Source: Shinella granuli
GTDB taxonomy: Bacteria; Pseudomonadota; Alphaproteobacteria; Rhizobiales; Rhizobiaceae
NCBI RefSeq assembly: GCF_004341885.1
Contig: NZ_SLVX01000001.1
Location: 600,077-664,076, forward strand
DNA length: 64,000 bases
Reading direction: 5' to 3'
Below are positions 42,627 to 51,987 of this stretch, piece after piece. Within the stretch, counting starts at the first letter, position 1; every line of letters starts with the position of its first letter. Under the pieces are notes generated by a model. That model was not told where the DNA came from, did not search any database, and saw nothing but the letters and a program-made list of their open reading frames with translations. A program made the position numbers and the translations under genes.

Positions 42627-43709
42627 ATGCAGAAGTCCGTATCGATCAAAGACCTTTCGCTCAGCTTCGGCGCGGTCAATGTCCTGGAAAACCTCAACCT
42701 CGATATCGGCGACGGCGAGTTCCTCGTCCTCCTCGGCTCGTCCGGCTGCGGGAAATCGACGCTGCTCAACTGCATCGCCGGCCTCTTGGAGCCGACGGGC
42801 GGGCAGATCTTCATCAAGAACAAGAACGTCACCTGGGAAGAGCCGAAGGACCGCGGCATCGGCATGGTGTTCCAGTCCTATGCGCTCTATCCGCAGATGA
42901 CGGTGGAGAAAAACCTCTCCTTCGGTCTGCAGGTCGCCAAGATGCCGCGGCCGGAGATCGACAAGCGCATCGCCCGCGCCGCCGAGATCCTGCAGATCGG
43001 CCCGCTGCTCAAGCGCAAGCCCTCCGAGCTCTCCGGCGGCCAGCGCCAGCGCGTGGCGATCGGCCGGGCGCTGGTGCGCGACGTCGACGTCTTCCTCTTC
43101 GACGAGCCGCTGTCCAACCTCGATGCGAAGCTGCGCTCGGAACTGCGGGTGGAGATCAAGCGGCTGCACCAGTCGCTGAGGAACACGATGATCTACGTCA
43201 CCCACGACCAGATCGAGGCGCTGACGCTTGCCGACCGCATCGCCATCATGAAAAGCGGCGTCATCCAGCAGCTCGCCGATCCGAACACGATCTACAACGC
43301 GCCGAGGAACATGTTCGTCGCCGGCTTCATCGGCTCCCCGTCGATGAATTTCCTGCGCGGCGAGATCGCAGGGCGGGATGGCCACCCGGTCTTCGTCACC
43401 AATGGCGTGGAATTTGCGCTCGACGGCTACGGCGCGTCCGAGGCGCTCCAGCCGGGTCGCAAGGTCGTGCTCGGCGTGCGGCCGGAACATGTCGCGGTCA
43501 ACGCGGAGGGCGCCGAAACCCACCAGGCGACGGTCGATATCGAGGAACCGATGGGCGCCGACAACCTGCTCTGGCTCAAACATGCCGGCCACACCCTCTC
43601 CGTCCGCGTCGGCGGCGCGCGGCGCTTTGCGCCGGGGACAGCGGTGAAGCTCTCCTTCGACATGGGGCTCGCCTCGCTGTTCGATGCCGGGACGGAGGAG
43701 CGGATCTAG
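42627..43709 (+). CDS. Sugar ABC transporter ATPase (MalK/UgpC type)
   Basis: The 360-residue protein has Walker [11 protein letters not shown]-loop [13 protein letters not shown], signature [15 protein letters not shown], Walker [13 protein letters not shown], and the H-loop VTHDQIEAL, followed by a C-terminal TOBE-type regulatory domain. It starts three bases after the permease and powers the importer. Confidence 0.93.
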   Translation: MQKSVSIKDLSLSFGAVNVLENLNLDIGDGEFLVLLGSSGCGKSTLLNCIAGLLEPTGGQIFIKNKNVTWEEPKDRGIGMVFQSYALYPQMTVEKNLSFGLQVAKMPRPEIDKRIARAAEILQIGPLLKRKPSELSGGQRQRVAIGRALVRDVDVFLFDEPLSNLDAKLRSELRVEIKRLHQSLRNTMIYVTHDQIEALTLADRIAIMKSGVIQQLADPNTIYNAPRNMFVAGFIGSPSMNFLRGEIAGRDGHPVFVTNGVEFALDGYGASEALQPGRKVVLGVRPEHVAVNAEGAETHQATVDIEEPMGADNLLWLKHAGHTLSVRVGGARRFAPGTAVKLSFDMGLASLFDAGTEERI

Positions 43710-43772
43710 GGTTCGCACGGCTTCCCTCTCAGGCCCACCGATTTCCACTTTCAGCAAGACGAGGAGTTCTTG

Positions 43773-44534
43773 ATGCAGACGGTCAGTTTCCAGCTTTACA
43801 GCGCCCGCAACTTCCAGCCTTTTTCGCAGGTCTTCCGCATCCTTGCCGAGGCCGGCTACAAGCAGGTGGAAGGCTACGGCGCCCTCTATGCCGAGCTCGA
43901 CGATGCCGCGATCCTTGCGGTGAAGGCCGACCTCGACGCGAACGGCCTCACCATGCCCACCGCCCATTTCAGCCTCGACATGCTGGAGGCGGAACCGGAG
44001 CGGGTGCTCGCCATCTGCCGTACGCTCGGCATTGCGGCGGTCTATTGCCCCTATCTCCTGCCGGAGGACCGCCCGACGGACGCCGCCGGCTGGCACGCCT
44101 TCGGCGCGCGTCTGCAGAAGGCCGGCGAACCGATCCGCAAGGCCGGCCTTACCTTCGGCTGGCACAATCACGACTTCGAGTTCTTCACGCTGCCCGACGG
44201 CACCGTGCCGCAGGACCATCTGTTCGCCGGCGGGCCGGACCTTGCCTGGGAGGCGGATATCGCCTGGATCATCCGCGGCGGCGCCGATCCCTTCGCCTGG
44301 ATCCGGAAATACGGCGACCGCATCACCGCCGTGCATGTCAAGGACATCGCGCCGAAGGGCGAGAATGCGGAGGAGGACGGCTGGGCGGATGTCGGCCACG
44401 GCGTGGTGCCTTGGGGCGATCTCGCCAAGGCGCTCGCCGGCTCGCCCGTCAAACACTTCATCGTCGAGCACGACAATCCCAGGGACATCACCCGGCTCGC
44501 CACGCGCTCGATCGCGACCATCAAGGCATTCTGA
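43773..44534 (+). CDS. Sugar phosphate isomerase/epimerase (AP endonuclease 2 fold)
   Basis: The 253-residue TIM-barrel protein has the metal-ligand pattern of this family: GYKQVEGYGALY, TFGWHNHDFEF, WEADIAWII, AVHVKDIA and FIVEHDN. It probably interconverts the imported sugar or a derivative. GAGGAG precedes the ATG at 43773. It lies between the transporter and an oxidoreductase in one operon. Confidence 0.88.
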   Translation: MQTVSFQLYSARNFQPFSQVFRILAEAGYKQVEGYGALYAELDDAAILAVKADLDANGLTMPTAHFSLDMLEAEPERVLAICRTLGIAAVYCPYLLPEDRPTDAAGWHAFGARLQKAGEPIRKAGLTFGWHNHDFEFFTLPDGTVPQDHLFAGGPDLAWEADIAWIIRGGADPFAWIRKYGDRITAVHVKDIAPKGENAEEDGWADVGHGVVPWGDLAKALAGSPVKHFIVEHDNPRDITRLATRSIATIKAF

Positions 44535-44546
44535 GGACTGACCATC

Positions 44547-45680
44547 ATGAGCAAGGAATACGGAGTCGGCATCATCGGCTGCGGCAACATATCGAGCGCC
44601 TATTTCAGGCTGATCCCGACCTTCAGGAACCTGAAGCTGGTCGCCTGTGCCGACATCAACCCCGCCGCGTCCAGGGCGCGGTCGGAGGAATTCGGCGTGG
44701 ACGCGCAGGAGATCGACGCGCTGCTCGCCAATCCCGCCGTCGACGTCGTCGTCAACCTGACGGTGCCGGAGGCGCACTATCCGGTCTCGAAAAGGGCGCT
44801 GGAGGCGGGAAAGCACGTCTATTCCGAAAAACCCTTCGTGCTGACGCTGGGGCAGGGCGAGGACCTGCGCCGCATCGCCGATGCCCGCGGGCTGAAGGTC
44901 GGTTCGGCGCCGGATACCTATCTCGGCGGCGCGCACCAGTTCGTGCGCCATCTCATCGACAGCGGCACGGTCGGGAAGATCATGTCCGGCACCGCGCATG
45001 TGCTGGGGCCGGGCATGGAGAGCTGGCATCCCAACCCGGACTTCTTCTTCGCGCCGGGCGGCGGGCCGATCCTCGACATGGGGCCGTATTATGTCAACAA
45101 CCTCGTCAACCTCGTCGGGCCGGTGCGGCGGGTCGTGGCGCTCGCCAACCGGGCGCATGAGGAGCGCACCATCGGCAACGGTCCGCGCCTCGGCGAGAGG
45201 GTGCCGGTGGCCGTCGCGACGAACATCCATGCCATCCTCGACTTTGCCAGCGGCGCGCAGGTCGCGCTGATGGCGAGCTGGGATGTCTGGGCGCATCGCC
45301 ACCAGAACATGGAGCTCTACGGCACTGCGGGCGCCGTCTTCGTGCCCGACCCGAATTTCTTCGGCGGCACCGTTGAGGTCGCCGGTACGGACCGCGAGCC
45401 GAAGGCAGTGGAGGTCTGGGACCATCCGCTGACGGCGCAGAACTATGAGTTCGACTGGGGCCTGCAGGCGAACTACCGCGGCATCGGCCTTGCCGACATG
45501 ATGGAGGCGGTGACGACCGGTCGCGACTATCGCTGCTCGCTCGATCGCTCGCTGCACACGATCGACGTCCTGACCGCGATCCTGCGTTCGGCCGAGGAGG
45601 GCAGGGCGATCGACATCGTGACGACCTGCACGCAGCCCGCGGCGCTGGGCATCGAGGAGGCTCGGGCGCTTTTGCGATGA
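44547..45680 (+). CDS. Gfo/Idh/MocA-family NAD(P)-dependent oxidoreductase
   Basis: The 377-residue protein has the N-terminal Rossmann motif VGIIGCGNISSAYFR, the EKPFVL motif of the family, and a C-terminal substrate domain (GGGPILDMGPYYVNNLVNL). Family members oxidise sugars or inositols at a ring carbon. The substrate here is unknown. It follows the isomerase by 12 bases. Confidence 0.9.
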   Translation: MSKEYGVGIIGCGNISSAYFRLIPTFRNLKLVACADINPAASRARSEEFGVDAQEIDALLANPAVDVVVNLTVPEAHYPVSKRALEAGKHVYSEKPFVLTLGQGEDLRRIADARGLKVGSAPDTYLGGAHQFVRHLIDSGTVGKIMSGTAHVLGPGMESWHPNPDFFFAPGGGPILDMGPYYVNNLVNLVGPVRRVVALANRAHEERTIGNGPRLGERVPVAVATNIHAILDFASGAQVALMASWDVWAHRHQNMELYGTAGAVFVPDPNFFGGTVEVAGTDREPKAVEVWDHPLTAQNYEFDWGLQANYRGIGLADMMEAVTTGRDYRCSLDRSLHTIDVLTAILRSAEEGRAIDIVTTCTQPAALGIEEARALLR

Positions 45681-45693
45681 TATCCCCTGCGGC

Positions 45694-45837
45694 CCGCCCC
45701 TTAACCGGCCTGCCGGCCCCCTTTTCCCCGCAAGCGGGGAGAAGGGGATATGCCGCACCGTTTTCCCCAAGCAATACCCGCTCGTGAGGCACGTCCCCTT
45801 TTCCCGCCTGCGGGGAGAGGGGTAGGGTGAGGGGCGA
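45694..45837. repeat. Palindromic repeat, family B, inside the sugar operon
   Basis: The 225-base gap holds CCCCTTTTCCCCGCAAGCGG, GGGAGAAGGGG, then CCCCTTTTCCCGCCTGCGG, GGGAGAGGGG and a GTGAGGGGCG end. The unit resembles those at 9670-9787 and 48400-48455. Confidence 0.72.
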
Positions 45838-45905
45838 ATGCCTCTTGTCGCGATGCGCGCGAGAGCGGTATTGAGACTCGCCCATAAAGAACGAAGGAAT
45901 TTATC

Positions 45906-46937
<1,032 letters not shown>

Positions 46938-46947
46938 CGGGATCGCT

Positions 46948-46969
46948 CGCCCGGCGGCAAGGCCGGGCG
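46948..46969. terminator. Hairpin between convergent aldo/keto reductase and COG0523 genes
   Basis: CGCCCGGC-N6-GCCGGGCG forms an 8-bp GC stem in the short convergent gap. There is no T run on either strand, so termination is uncertain. Confidence 0.45.
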
Positions 46970-46983
46970 GGCTCCTCATCCTC

Positions 46984-48189
46984 TCATCCCGCCTGGCGAA
47001 CCCAGAGCGGGAAGGGATCCGGCAGGTTCGCCCAGCGCGCCGGCTCGAAAGTGTCCGCCTCGACGAGACAGGTATCGAGCCGGCGGCGGAGCGCGGCTTC
47101 ATCCATCGGGTCCGCGCCGATGAAGACGAGCTCCTGCCGCCGGTCGCCCCAGACGGGGTCCGACGCGCGGACGATGGCCTCGACCGCCGCCGGGTCCTGC
47201 GGCCAATGCGGGCGCGGCACGGCGGCCCACCACAGGCCGAGCCGGCCGCTGCGGACCAGCGCGCCCGCCTGGCTCAGTTCGCCGACATGCTGCGGCCGGG
47301 TGGCGAGCCAGAAGAAGCCCTTGGCGCGGATGCCGCCGGGCCAGCTCTCGTTAAGGAAGGCCTTGAACCGGGCCGGATGGAACGGCTTCCTCGCGCGGTA
47401 GACGAAGGCGCGGATGCCGTATTCCTCGGTCTCCGGCACATGGTCGCCGAAGCCATGCAGTTCCTTGAACCAGAGCGGGTGCTCGCTCGCCTTCTCGAAG
47501 TCGAAGCGGCCGGTGCCGAGGATGTCGGTGAGGTCGACGCGGCCGAAATCCGTTTCGATGATGCGGGCGGAGCTGTTGAGGCTGCCGACGATCTGGCGCG
47601 CGGCGCGCAGGTCGGCGGGGCTGGCCGCGCCGGTCTTGTTGATGACGACGACATCGGAAAACTCGATCTGCTCGACGAGCAGCTCCACCAGCGTGCGCGT
47701 ATCGCCTTCGCCGGCCGTCTCGCCGCGGTCGGCGAGAAAGTCCTCGGAAGCGTAGTCCTTCAGCAGGTTGGCCGCGTCGACGACCGTCACCATCGTGTCC
47801 AGCCGGGCGACATCCGAAAGGCTCCGGCCGTTCTCGTCGCGGAAATCGAAGGTGGTGGCGACGGGCAGCGGCTCGGAAATGCCGCTCGATTCGATCAGCA
47901 GGTAGTCGAAGCGGTTCATCTCCGCCAGCCGGCGGACCTCGGCGAGGAGGTCGTCGCGCAGCGTGCAGCAGATGCAGCCGTTCGTCATCTCGACGAGCTG
48001 TTCGTCGGTGCGCGAAAGGTCCGCCCCGCCATCGCGGATGAGGGCGGCGTCGATGTTGACCTCGCTCATGTCGTTGACGATGACGGCGACGCGCAGGCCG
48101 CTGCGGTTGTTCAGCACATGATTGAGCAGCGTCGTCTTGCCGGCGCCGAGGAAGCCGGAGAGAACGGTGACGGGAAGGCGGTTGTCCAT
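46984..48189 (-). CDS. COG0523 GTPase, Zur-linked zinc metallochaperone
   Basis: The 401-residue protein has the P-loop [10 protein letters not shown] at residues 11-20, the GCICC metal motif with C72, C74 and C75, NKTG and a CobW C-terminal domain. A TAATG-N6-CATTA site lies just upstream, like the Zur boxes before znuA and znuC. This makes it a ZigA/ZagA-type protein thought to hand zinc to client enzymes when zinc is scarce. It differs from CobW at 3562-4611 in lacking the His-rich stretch. Confidence 0.88.
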   Translation of the reverse strand: MDNRLPVTVLSGFLGAGKTTLLNHVLNNRSGLRVAVIVNDMSEVNIDAALIRDGGADLSRTDEQLVEMTNGCICCTLRDDLLAEVRRLAEMNRFDYLLIESSGISEPLPVATTFDFRDENGRSLSDVARLDTMVTVVDAANLLKDYASEDFLADRGETAGEGDTRTLVELLVEQIEFSDVVVINKTGAASPADLRAARQIVGSLNSSARIIETDFGRVDLTDILGTGRFDFEKASEHPLWFKELHGFGDHVPETEEYGIRAFVYRARKPFHPARFKAFLNESWPGGIRAKGFFWLATRPQHVGELSQAGALVRSGRLGLWWAAVPRPHWPQDPAAVEAIVRASDPVWGDRRQELVFIGADPMDEAALRRRLDTCLVEADTFEPARWANLPDPFPLWVRQAG

Positions 48190-48202
48190 GATGTGATTGC
48201 CT

Positions 48203-48220
48203 TTAATGTTATACCATTAC
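48203..48220. promoter_or_regulatory. Candidate Zur box upstream of the COG0523 GTPase gene
   Basis: TTAATGTTATACCATTAC contains inverted TAATG and CATTA arms and resembles the palindromes at 49529-49565. It lies 14 bases before the start codon, where Zur would repress. Confidence 0.7.
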
Positions 48221-48399
48221 AATTGTGAGGCCGAAAAAGGCGGGATGCTCCCGCCTGGTTGCTCGTCGTCTGGCTCCGGCCGGGGCAGGGCGATTGCCCA
48301 CGGGGAGAAGATGGGCCCCCCGGGTCTCGCCAAAGGCGAGCCCGAGGGCAGGCTCCGGGTCGGATAAGGGGCGCCTCGTACGAATCGGTTGCGCCTGCG

Positions 48400-48455
48400 C
48401 CACCCCCTCATCCGCCTGCCGCACCTTCTCCCCGCGGGAGAGAAGGGGGTGTGGC
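48400..48455. repeat. Palindromic repeat, family B, between znuA and the COG0523 gene
   Basis: CACCCCCTCATCCGCCTGCC followed by CTTCTCCCCGCGGGAGAGAAG and a GGGGGTGTGG end is a short copy of the family B unit. The rest of the 48221-48487 gap is GC-rich with small hairpins such as GGCGGGATGCTCCCGCC and no gene. Confidence 0.65.
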
Positions 48456-48487
48456 GGCAACGTCGAACTCCACGGGCGATCGTCCGC

Positions 48488-49504
48488 TCAGCTTGCCTGT
48501 CCGAGGCAATCGCGCAGCGACGTCGCGATGCTTCGCATCAGGGTGAAATAGAGGTCCGCGCCGGGCTCCAGCGTCGCGGCTTCCGGGTCGAGCGTGCCGG
48601 ATTTCGCGTCGGTGCCTTCGATGACGACGTTCACCAGCTTGGGCTCGAACTGCGGCTCGGCGAAGACGCAGGTCGCGCCGAGCGTCTTCACCTTCTCGCG
48701 GATTTCCGTGAGGCGCGCGGCGCCGGGCATGGTTTCCGGGCTGACGGTGATGGAGCCGGCGGTGTTCACGCCGTAATGGTGCTCGAAATACTGATAGGCG
48801 TCATGGAAGACGATGAAGGGCTTGTCCTTCACGGGGGCGATGGTCGCGGCGATCTCCTTGTCGAGCGTGCCGAGCTTTTCGGTGAGGGCTGCTAGGTTTG
48901 CCTTGTAGGCGTCGGCATTGCCAGGATCCTTTTCCGACAGGACGCGGGCGGCTTCGGCGGCGATGGCGCGGGCATTGTCGGGGCTCAGCCAAAGATGCAT
49001 GTCGAAGGCGCCGTGTTCGTGCCCTTCATGCCCGGCTTCGCCGGCATGGTCGCCTTCGGCTTCCTTGTCGTGGTCGTGGCCTTCCTCGCCGTGGGCGTGA
49101 TCATGGCCGTCCTCGCCCTCATGCGCATGCGCCTCGAACGGGCCGCCTTCGCGGAAGGGCAGCTTTTCGAGGCCGGGCGCGTCCTCCAGCTCCACGACGG
49201 TCGCCTTGTCGCCGAGCGCTTCCAGCGGCTTTTCGAGGAAGGCTTCCAGGCCGTGGCCCACCCAGAAGACGACGTCGGCATCCTGCAGCGCCGCGGCATT
49301 GGACGGCTTCAGTGCGTAGGTGTGCGGCGAGGCACCGCCCTCGACGATCAAGGCCGGCTCGCCGACGCCCTGCATGATCGCGGCGACGAGCGAATGGATC
49401 GGCTTGATCGACACGACCACGTCCGGCGTTTCGGCCCGCGCGGCGATGGTGCCGGCGGAAAAGAGCGCGGTGGTGAGGAGGAGGGCGCGAACGGCCTTTT
49501 GCAT
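48488..49504 (-). CDS. znuA: ZnuA, periplasmic zinc-binding protein
   Basis: The 338-residue protein has a signal peptide (about residues 1-25, ending ARA-ETPDVV), the ZnuA domains with zinc-ligand histidines in GGASPHTY, DMHLWLSP and IVFHDAYQYFEHHYG, and a long His/Asp/Glu loop (HEGEDGHDHAHGEEGHDHD) typical of zinc rather than manganese binding proteins. The ATG at 49504 is preceded by GGAG. Two Zur boxes lie between it and the divergent znuC. Confidence 0.94.
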   Translation of the reverse strand: MQKAVRALLLTTALFSAGTIAARAETPDVVVSIKPIHSLVAAIMQGVGEPALIVEGGASPHTYALKPSNAAALQDADVVFWVGHGLEAFLEKPLEALGDKATVVELEDAPGLEKLPFREGGPFEAHAHEGEDGHDHAHGEEGHDHDKEAEGDHAGEAGHEGHEHGAFDMHLWLSPDNARAIAAEAARVLSEKDPGNADAYKANLAALTEKLGTLDKEIAATIAPVKDKPFIVFHDAYQYFEHHYGVNTAGSITVSPETMPGAARLTEIREKVKTLGATCVFAEPQFEPKLVNVVIEGTDAKSGTLDPEAATLEPGADLYFTLMRSIATSLRDCLGQAS

Positions 49505-49528
49505 GGGGATCTCCGTCTTGAATAGCAA

Positions 49529-49543
49529 TGTAATGTTATTACA
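49529..49543. promoter_or_regulatory. Zur box 1 in the znuA-znuC gap
   Basis: TGTAAT-GTT-ATTACA is a perfect palindrome with 6-bp arms, matching the alphaproteobacterial Zur operator style. It is nearer znuA. Confidence 0.85.
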
Positions 49544-49550
49544 TCAATTG

Positions 49551-49565
49551 CGTTATGCTATAACG
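49551..49565. promoter_or_regulatory. Zur box 2 in the znuA-znuC gap
   Basis: CGTTAT-GCT-ATAACG is a second perfect palindrome, 22 bases (two helical turns) from the first, centre to centre. It is nearer znuC. Confidence 0.83.
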
Positions 49566-49600
49566 TGTGCCATACCCAGACGCAACAGGCTTTTGGAAAA

Positions 49601-50533
49601 ATGATGCTGCAGACCCCGACCAAGACCGTCCAGCCGCTCGTCTCGCTTGCGGGCGTCGGCGTGCGCCGCCAGGGCCGCTGGCTCGTGCGCGGCGTGGAAT
49701 TCTCCATCGCGCCGGGCGAGATCGTCACGCTGATCGGCCCCAACGGTTCCGGCAAGTCCACCACCGCCAAGACGGCGATCGGCGTGCTCAAGGCCGACGA
49801 GGGCAGGGTGGAGCGCAAGGCTGGCCTCAAGGTCGGCTACGTGCCGCAGAAGCTGTCCGTCGACTGGACCATGCCGCTGACCGTCGACCGGCTGATGACG
49901 CTGACCTCGTCGCTGAAGGGCGCGGAGATCGACGCCGCGCTTGAGGCGACCGGCATCCGCCATCTCGCCCGCGCCGAGGTGCAGCACCTTTCGGGCGGCG
50001 AGTTCCAGCGCGCGCTGCTGGCCCGGGCGATTGCCCGCAAACCGGACCTCCTGGTGCTCGACGAGCCGGTGCAGGGCGTCGATTTTTCCGGCGAGATCGC
50101 GCTCTACGACCTCATCAAGACGATCCGCAACACCACCGGCTGCGGCATCCTGCTGATCTCGCACGATCTGCATGTGGTGATGGCGGAGACCGACACGGTC
50201 ATCTGCCTCAACGGCCATGTCTGTTGCCGGGGCACGCCTGAGATCGTCAGCCAGAGCCCGGAATATCTGAAGCTCTTCGGCGCCCGCGCCGGCCAGACGC
50301 TCGCCTTCTACAACCACAACCACGACCATACGCACCTGCCGGACGGCCGCGTGCTGCATGCCGACGGCTCGATCACCGACGACTGCCGGCCGGAAGACGG
50401 GCGCCCCGTCGATATCCTGCCGACCGGCGGGCGGGCGGGGCCGATGCGCATCGGCCATGTGCATGGGCCGAACTGCGGCTGCGACCATGGACCGGCGCCG
50501 ACCGACCGCGACGAGGAGCGGCGCAATGCTTGA
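49601..50533 (+). CDS. znuC: ZnuC, zinc ABC transporter ATPase
   Basis: The 310-residue protein has Walker A GPNGSGKST, signature LSGGEFQRALLARA, Walker B LLVLDEPVQGVD and H-loop ISHDLHVV. Its C-terminus is a His/Cys-rich tail (HNHDHTHLPDG, HVHGPNCGCDHG) longer than in E. coli ZnuC, which may sense zinc. The ATG at 49601 is chosen because an earlier GTG at 49565 lies inside a Zur box. It overlaps znuB by eight bases. Confidence 0.93.
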   Translation: MMLQTPTKTVQPLVSLAGVGVRRQGRWLVRGVEFSIAPGEIVTLIGPNGSGKSTTAKTAIGVLKADEGRVERKAGLKVGYVPQKLSVDWTMPLTVDRLMTLTSSLKGAEIDAALEATGIRHLARAEVQHLSGGEFQRALLARAIARKPDLLVLDEPVQGVDFSGEIALYDLIKTIRNTTGCGILLISHDLHVVMAETDTVICLNGHVCCRGTPEIVSQSPEYLKLFGARAGQTLAFYNHNHDHTHLPDGRVLHADGSITDDCRPEDGRPVDILPTGGRAGPMRIGHVHGPNCGCDHGPAPTDRDEERRNA

Positions 50534-51356
50534 CGATTTCTTCATCCGTGCCCTCGTTGCCGGCGTGGGGCTGGCGATCACCGCCGGGCCGCTCGGCTGT
50601 TTCGTCGTCTGGCGGCGCATGGCCTATTTCGGCGACACGATGGCGCATTCGGCCCTGCTCGGCGTCGCGCTGTCGCTGCTGATGGAGTTCAACCTGCTGC
50701 TCTCCGTCTTCATCGTCGCCGCGTCCGTCTCGCTCCTCCTCATGCTGTTGCAGCGGCGCGGCACGCTTTCCACCGATGCGCTGCTCGGCATCCTCTCGCA
50801 TGCGACGCTGGCGATCGGTCTCGTCATCGTCTCCTTCATGACCTGGGTGCGCATCGACCTCGTCGGCTTCCTGTTCGGTGACATTCTCGCCGTCACGCGC
50901 GCCGACGTGGACCTCGTCTGGGGTGGCGGCATCCTCGTCACCTTCGCCATCGTCTGGATGTGGCGCCCGCTGATCGCCTCGACGGTCAACCCGGAACTGG
51001 CGGAGGCGGAAGGCCTGCAGCCCGAACGCACGCGGCTTGCCTTCATGCTTCTGATGGCGCTGGTCATCGCCATCGCCATGAAGATCGTCGGCATCCTGCT
51101 GATCACCTCGCTGCTGATCATCCCCGCCGCCACCGCCCGGCGCTTTTCCACGAGCCCGGAGATCATGGCGGTGCTCGCCTCCGTCGTCGGGGCGCTCGCC
51201 GTCGTCGGCGGGCTCTTCGGTTCCTTGAAATTCGACACGCCCTCCGGTCCCTCGATCGTGGTTGCAGCACTGGCCCTGTTCATTCTAAGCCTGCTCACCA
51301 AGCCGAGGATGAGCGGAGCGGAACATTCGGCGGCAAGCCAGGGAGGTCGGGCATGA
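50526..51356 (+). CDS. znuB: ZnuB, zinc ABC transporter permease
   Basis: The 276-residue protein has eight or so membrane segments and typical ABC-3 family sequences (GPLGCFVVWRRMAYFGDTMAHSALLGVAL, and LLITSLLIIPAATARRF). It forms the zinc channel with ZnuC and ZnuA. It overlaps znuC upstream and the zur start downstream. Confidence 0.93.
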   Translation: MLDDFFIRALVAGVGLAITAGPLGCFVVWRRMAYFGDTMAHSALLGVALSLLMEFNLLLSVFIVAASVSLLLMLLQRRGTLSTDALLGILSHATLAIGLVIVSFMTWVRIDLVGFLFGDILAVTRADVDLVWGGGILVTFAIVWMWRPLIASTVNPELAEAEGLQPERTRLAFMLLMALVIAIAMKIVGILLITSLLIIPAATARRFSTSPEIMAVLASVVGALAVVGGLFGSLKFDTPSGPSIVVAALALFILSLLTKPRMSGAEHSAASQGGRA

Positions 51357-51748
51357 CCACGCAACCATTGACGCGCAACCAGGGCCTCGTCTTCGACGTG
51401 CTGACGCATTCCGAAGGCCCGCTCAGCGCCTATTCGATCCTCGACAAGCTGCGCGACGACGGGTTTCGCGCGCCGCTGCAGGTCTACCGGGCCCTCGACA
51501 AGCTCCTGGAATTCGGCCTCGTGCACCGGCTCGAAAGCATCAATGCCTTCGTCGCCTGCGCCCATCCGGAGGAGGGCTGCCACGCCCACGGCATCACCGC
51601 CTTCACGATCTGCGAGACCTGCGGCAAGGTCACCGAGTTCCACGACCACGTCATCGAGGACCGGCTGAAGGGCTTTGCCAAGGACCGCAACTTCAAGACC
51701 GGCAAGACGACGATCGAGATCCGCGGCACCTGCGCGGGCTGTGCCTAG
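51353..51748 (+). CDS. zur: Zur, Fur-family zinc uptake regulator
   Basis: The 131-residue protein is a Fur-type repressor with a winged helix N-terminus (SAYSILDKLRDDGFRAPLQVYRALDKL), a zinc-ligand segment (CHAHGITAFTICETCGKVTEFHDH) and a C-terminal CAGC. ICETC and CAGC form the structural zinc site. Encoded as the last gene of znuCB-zur, it would be autoregulated. It should bind the palindromes at 48203, 49529 and 49551. The ATG overlaps the znuB stop. Confidence 0.93.
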   Translation: MTTQPLTRNQGLVFDVLTHSEGPLSAYSILDKLRDDGFRAPLQVYRALDKLLEFGLVHRLESINAFVACAHPEEGCHAHGITAFTICETCGKVTEFHDHVIEDRLKGFAKDRNFKTGKTTIEIRGTCAGCA

Positions 51749-51749
51749 A

Positions 51750-51782
51750 GCATTTCCGCTTTTCTTCGAATCGCGGAAATGC
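51750..51782 (+). terminator. Hairpin after zur
   Basis: GCATTTCCGC and GCGGAAATGC form a perfect 10-bp stem with a 13-base loop two bases after the zur stop. No T run follows. Confidence 0.55.
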
Positions 51783-51822
51783 CCTGCTCACGCTGAGCTG
51801 ACGACGTCCGCGAACCTCTCCT

Positions 51823-51900
51823 GCGTCATGGTCGGGCTCGACCCGACCATCCATGCCGCGGGTGGAGCTTGGATCCTCGGGTCGAGCCCGAGGATGACGG
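51823..51900. repeat. Inverted palindromic repeat, family A, after zur
   Basis: A hairpin GTCATGGTCGGGCTCGACCC-GACCATCC is followed by GGATCCTCGGGTCGAGCCCG-AGGATGACGG. These are two units of the family also seen at 4677-4847 and 37806-37894. It lies between convergent zur and the caspase-like gene. Confidence 0.78.
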
Positions 51901-51987
51901 AGCATTTGGAGCGATGGCTGTCATCGAACTGCATCCGTTTGTTTTTGCGTAAAGCCGCTCCGCACCCTTGCGGGGATCGCTCCCGGT

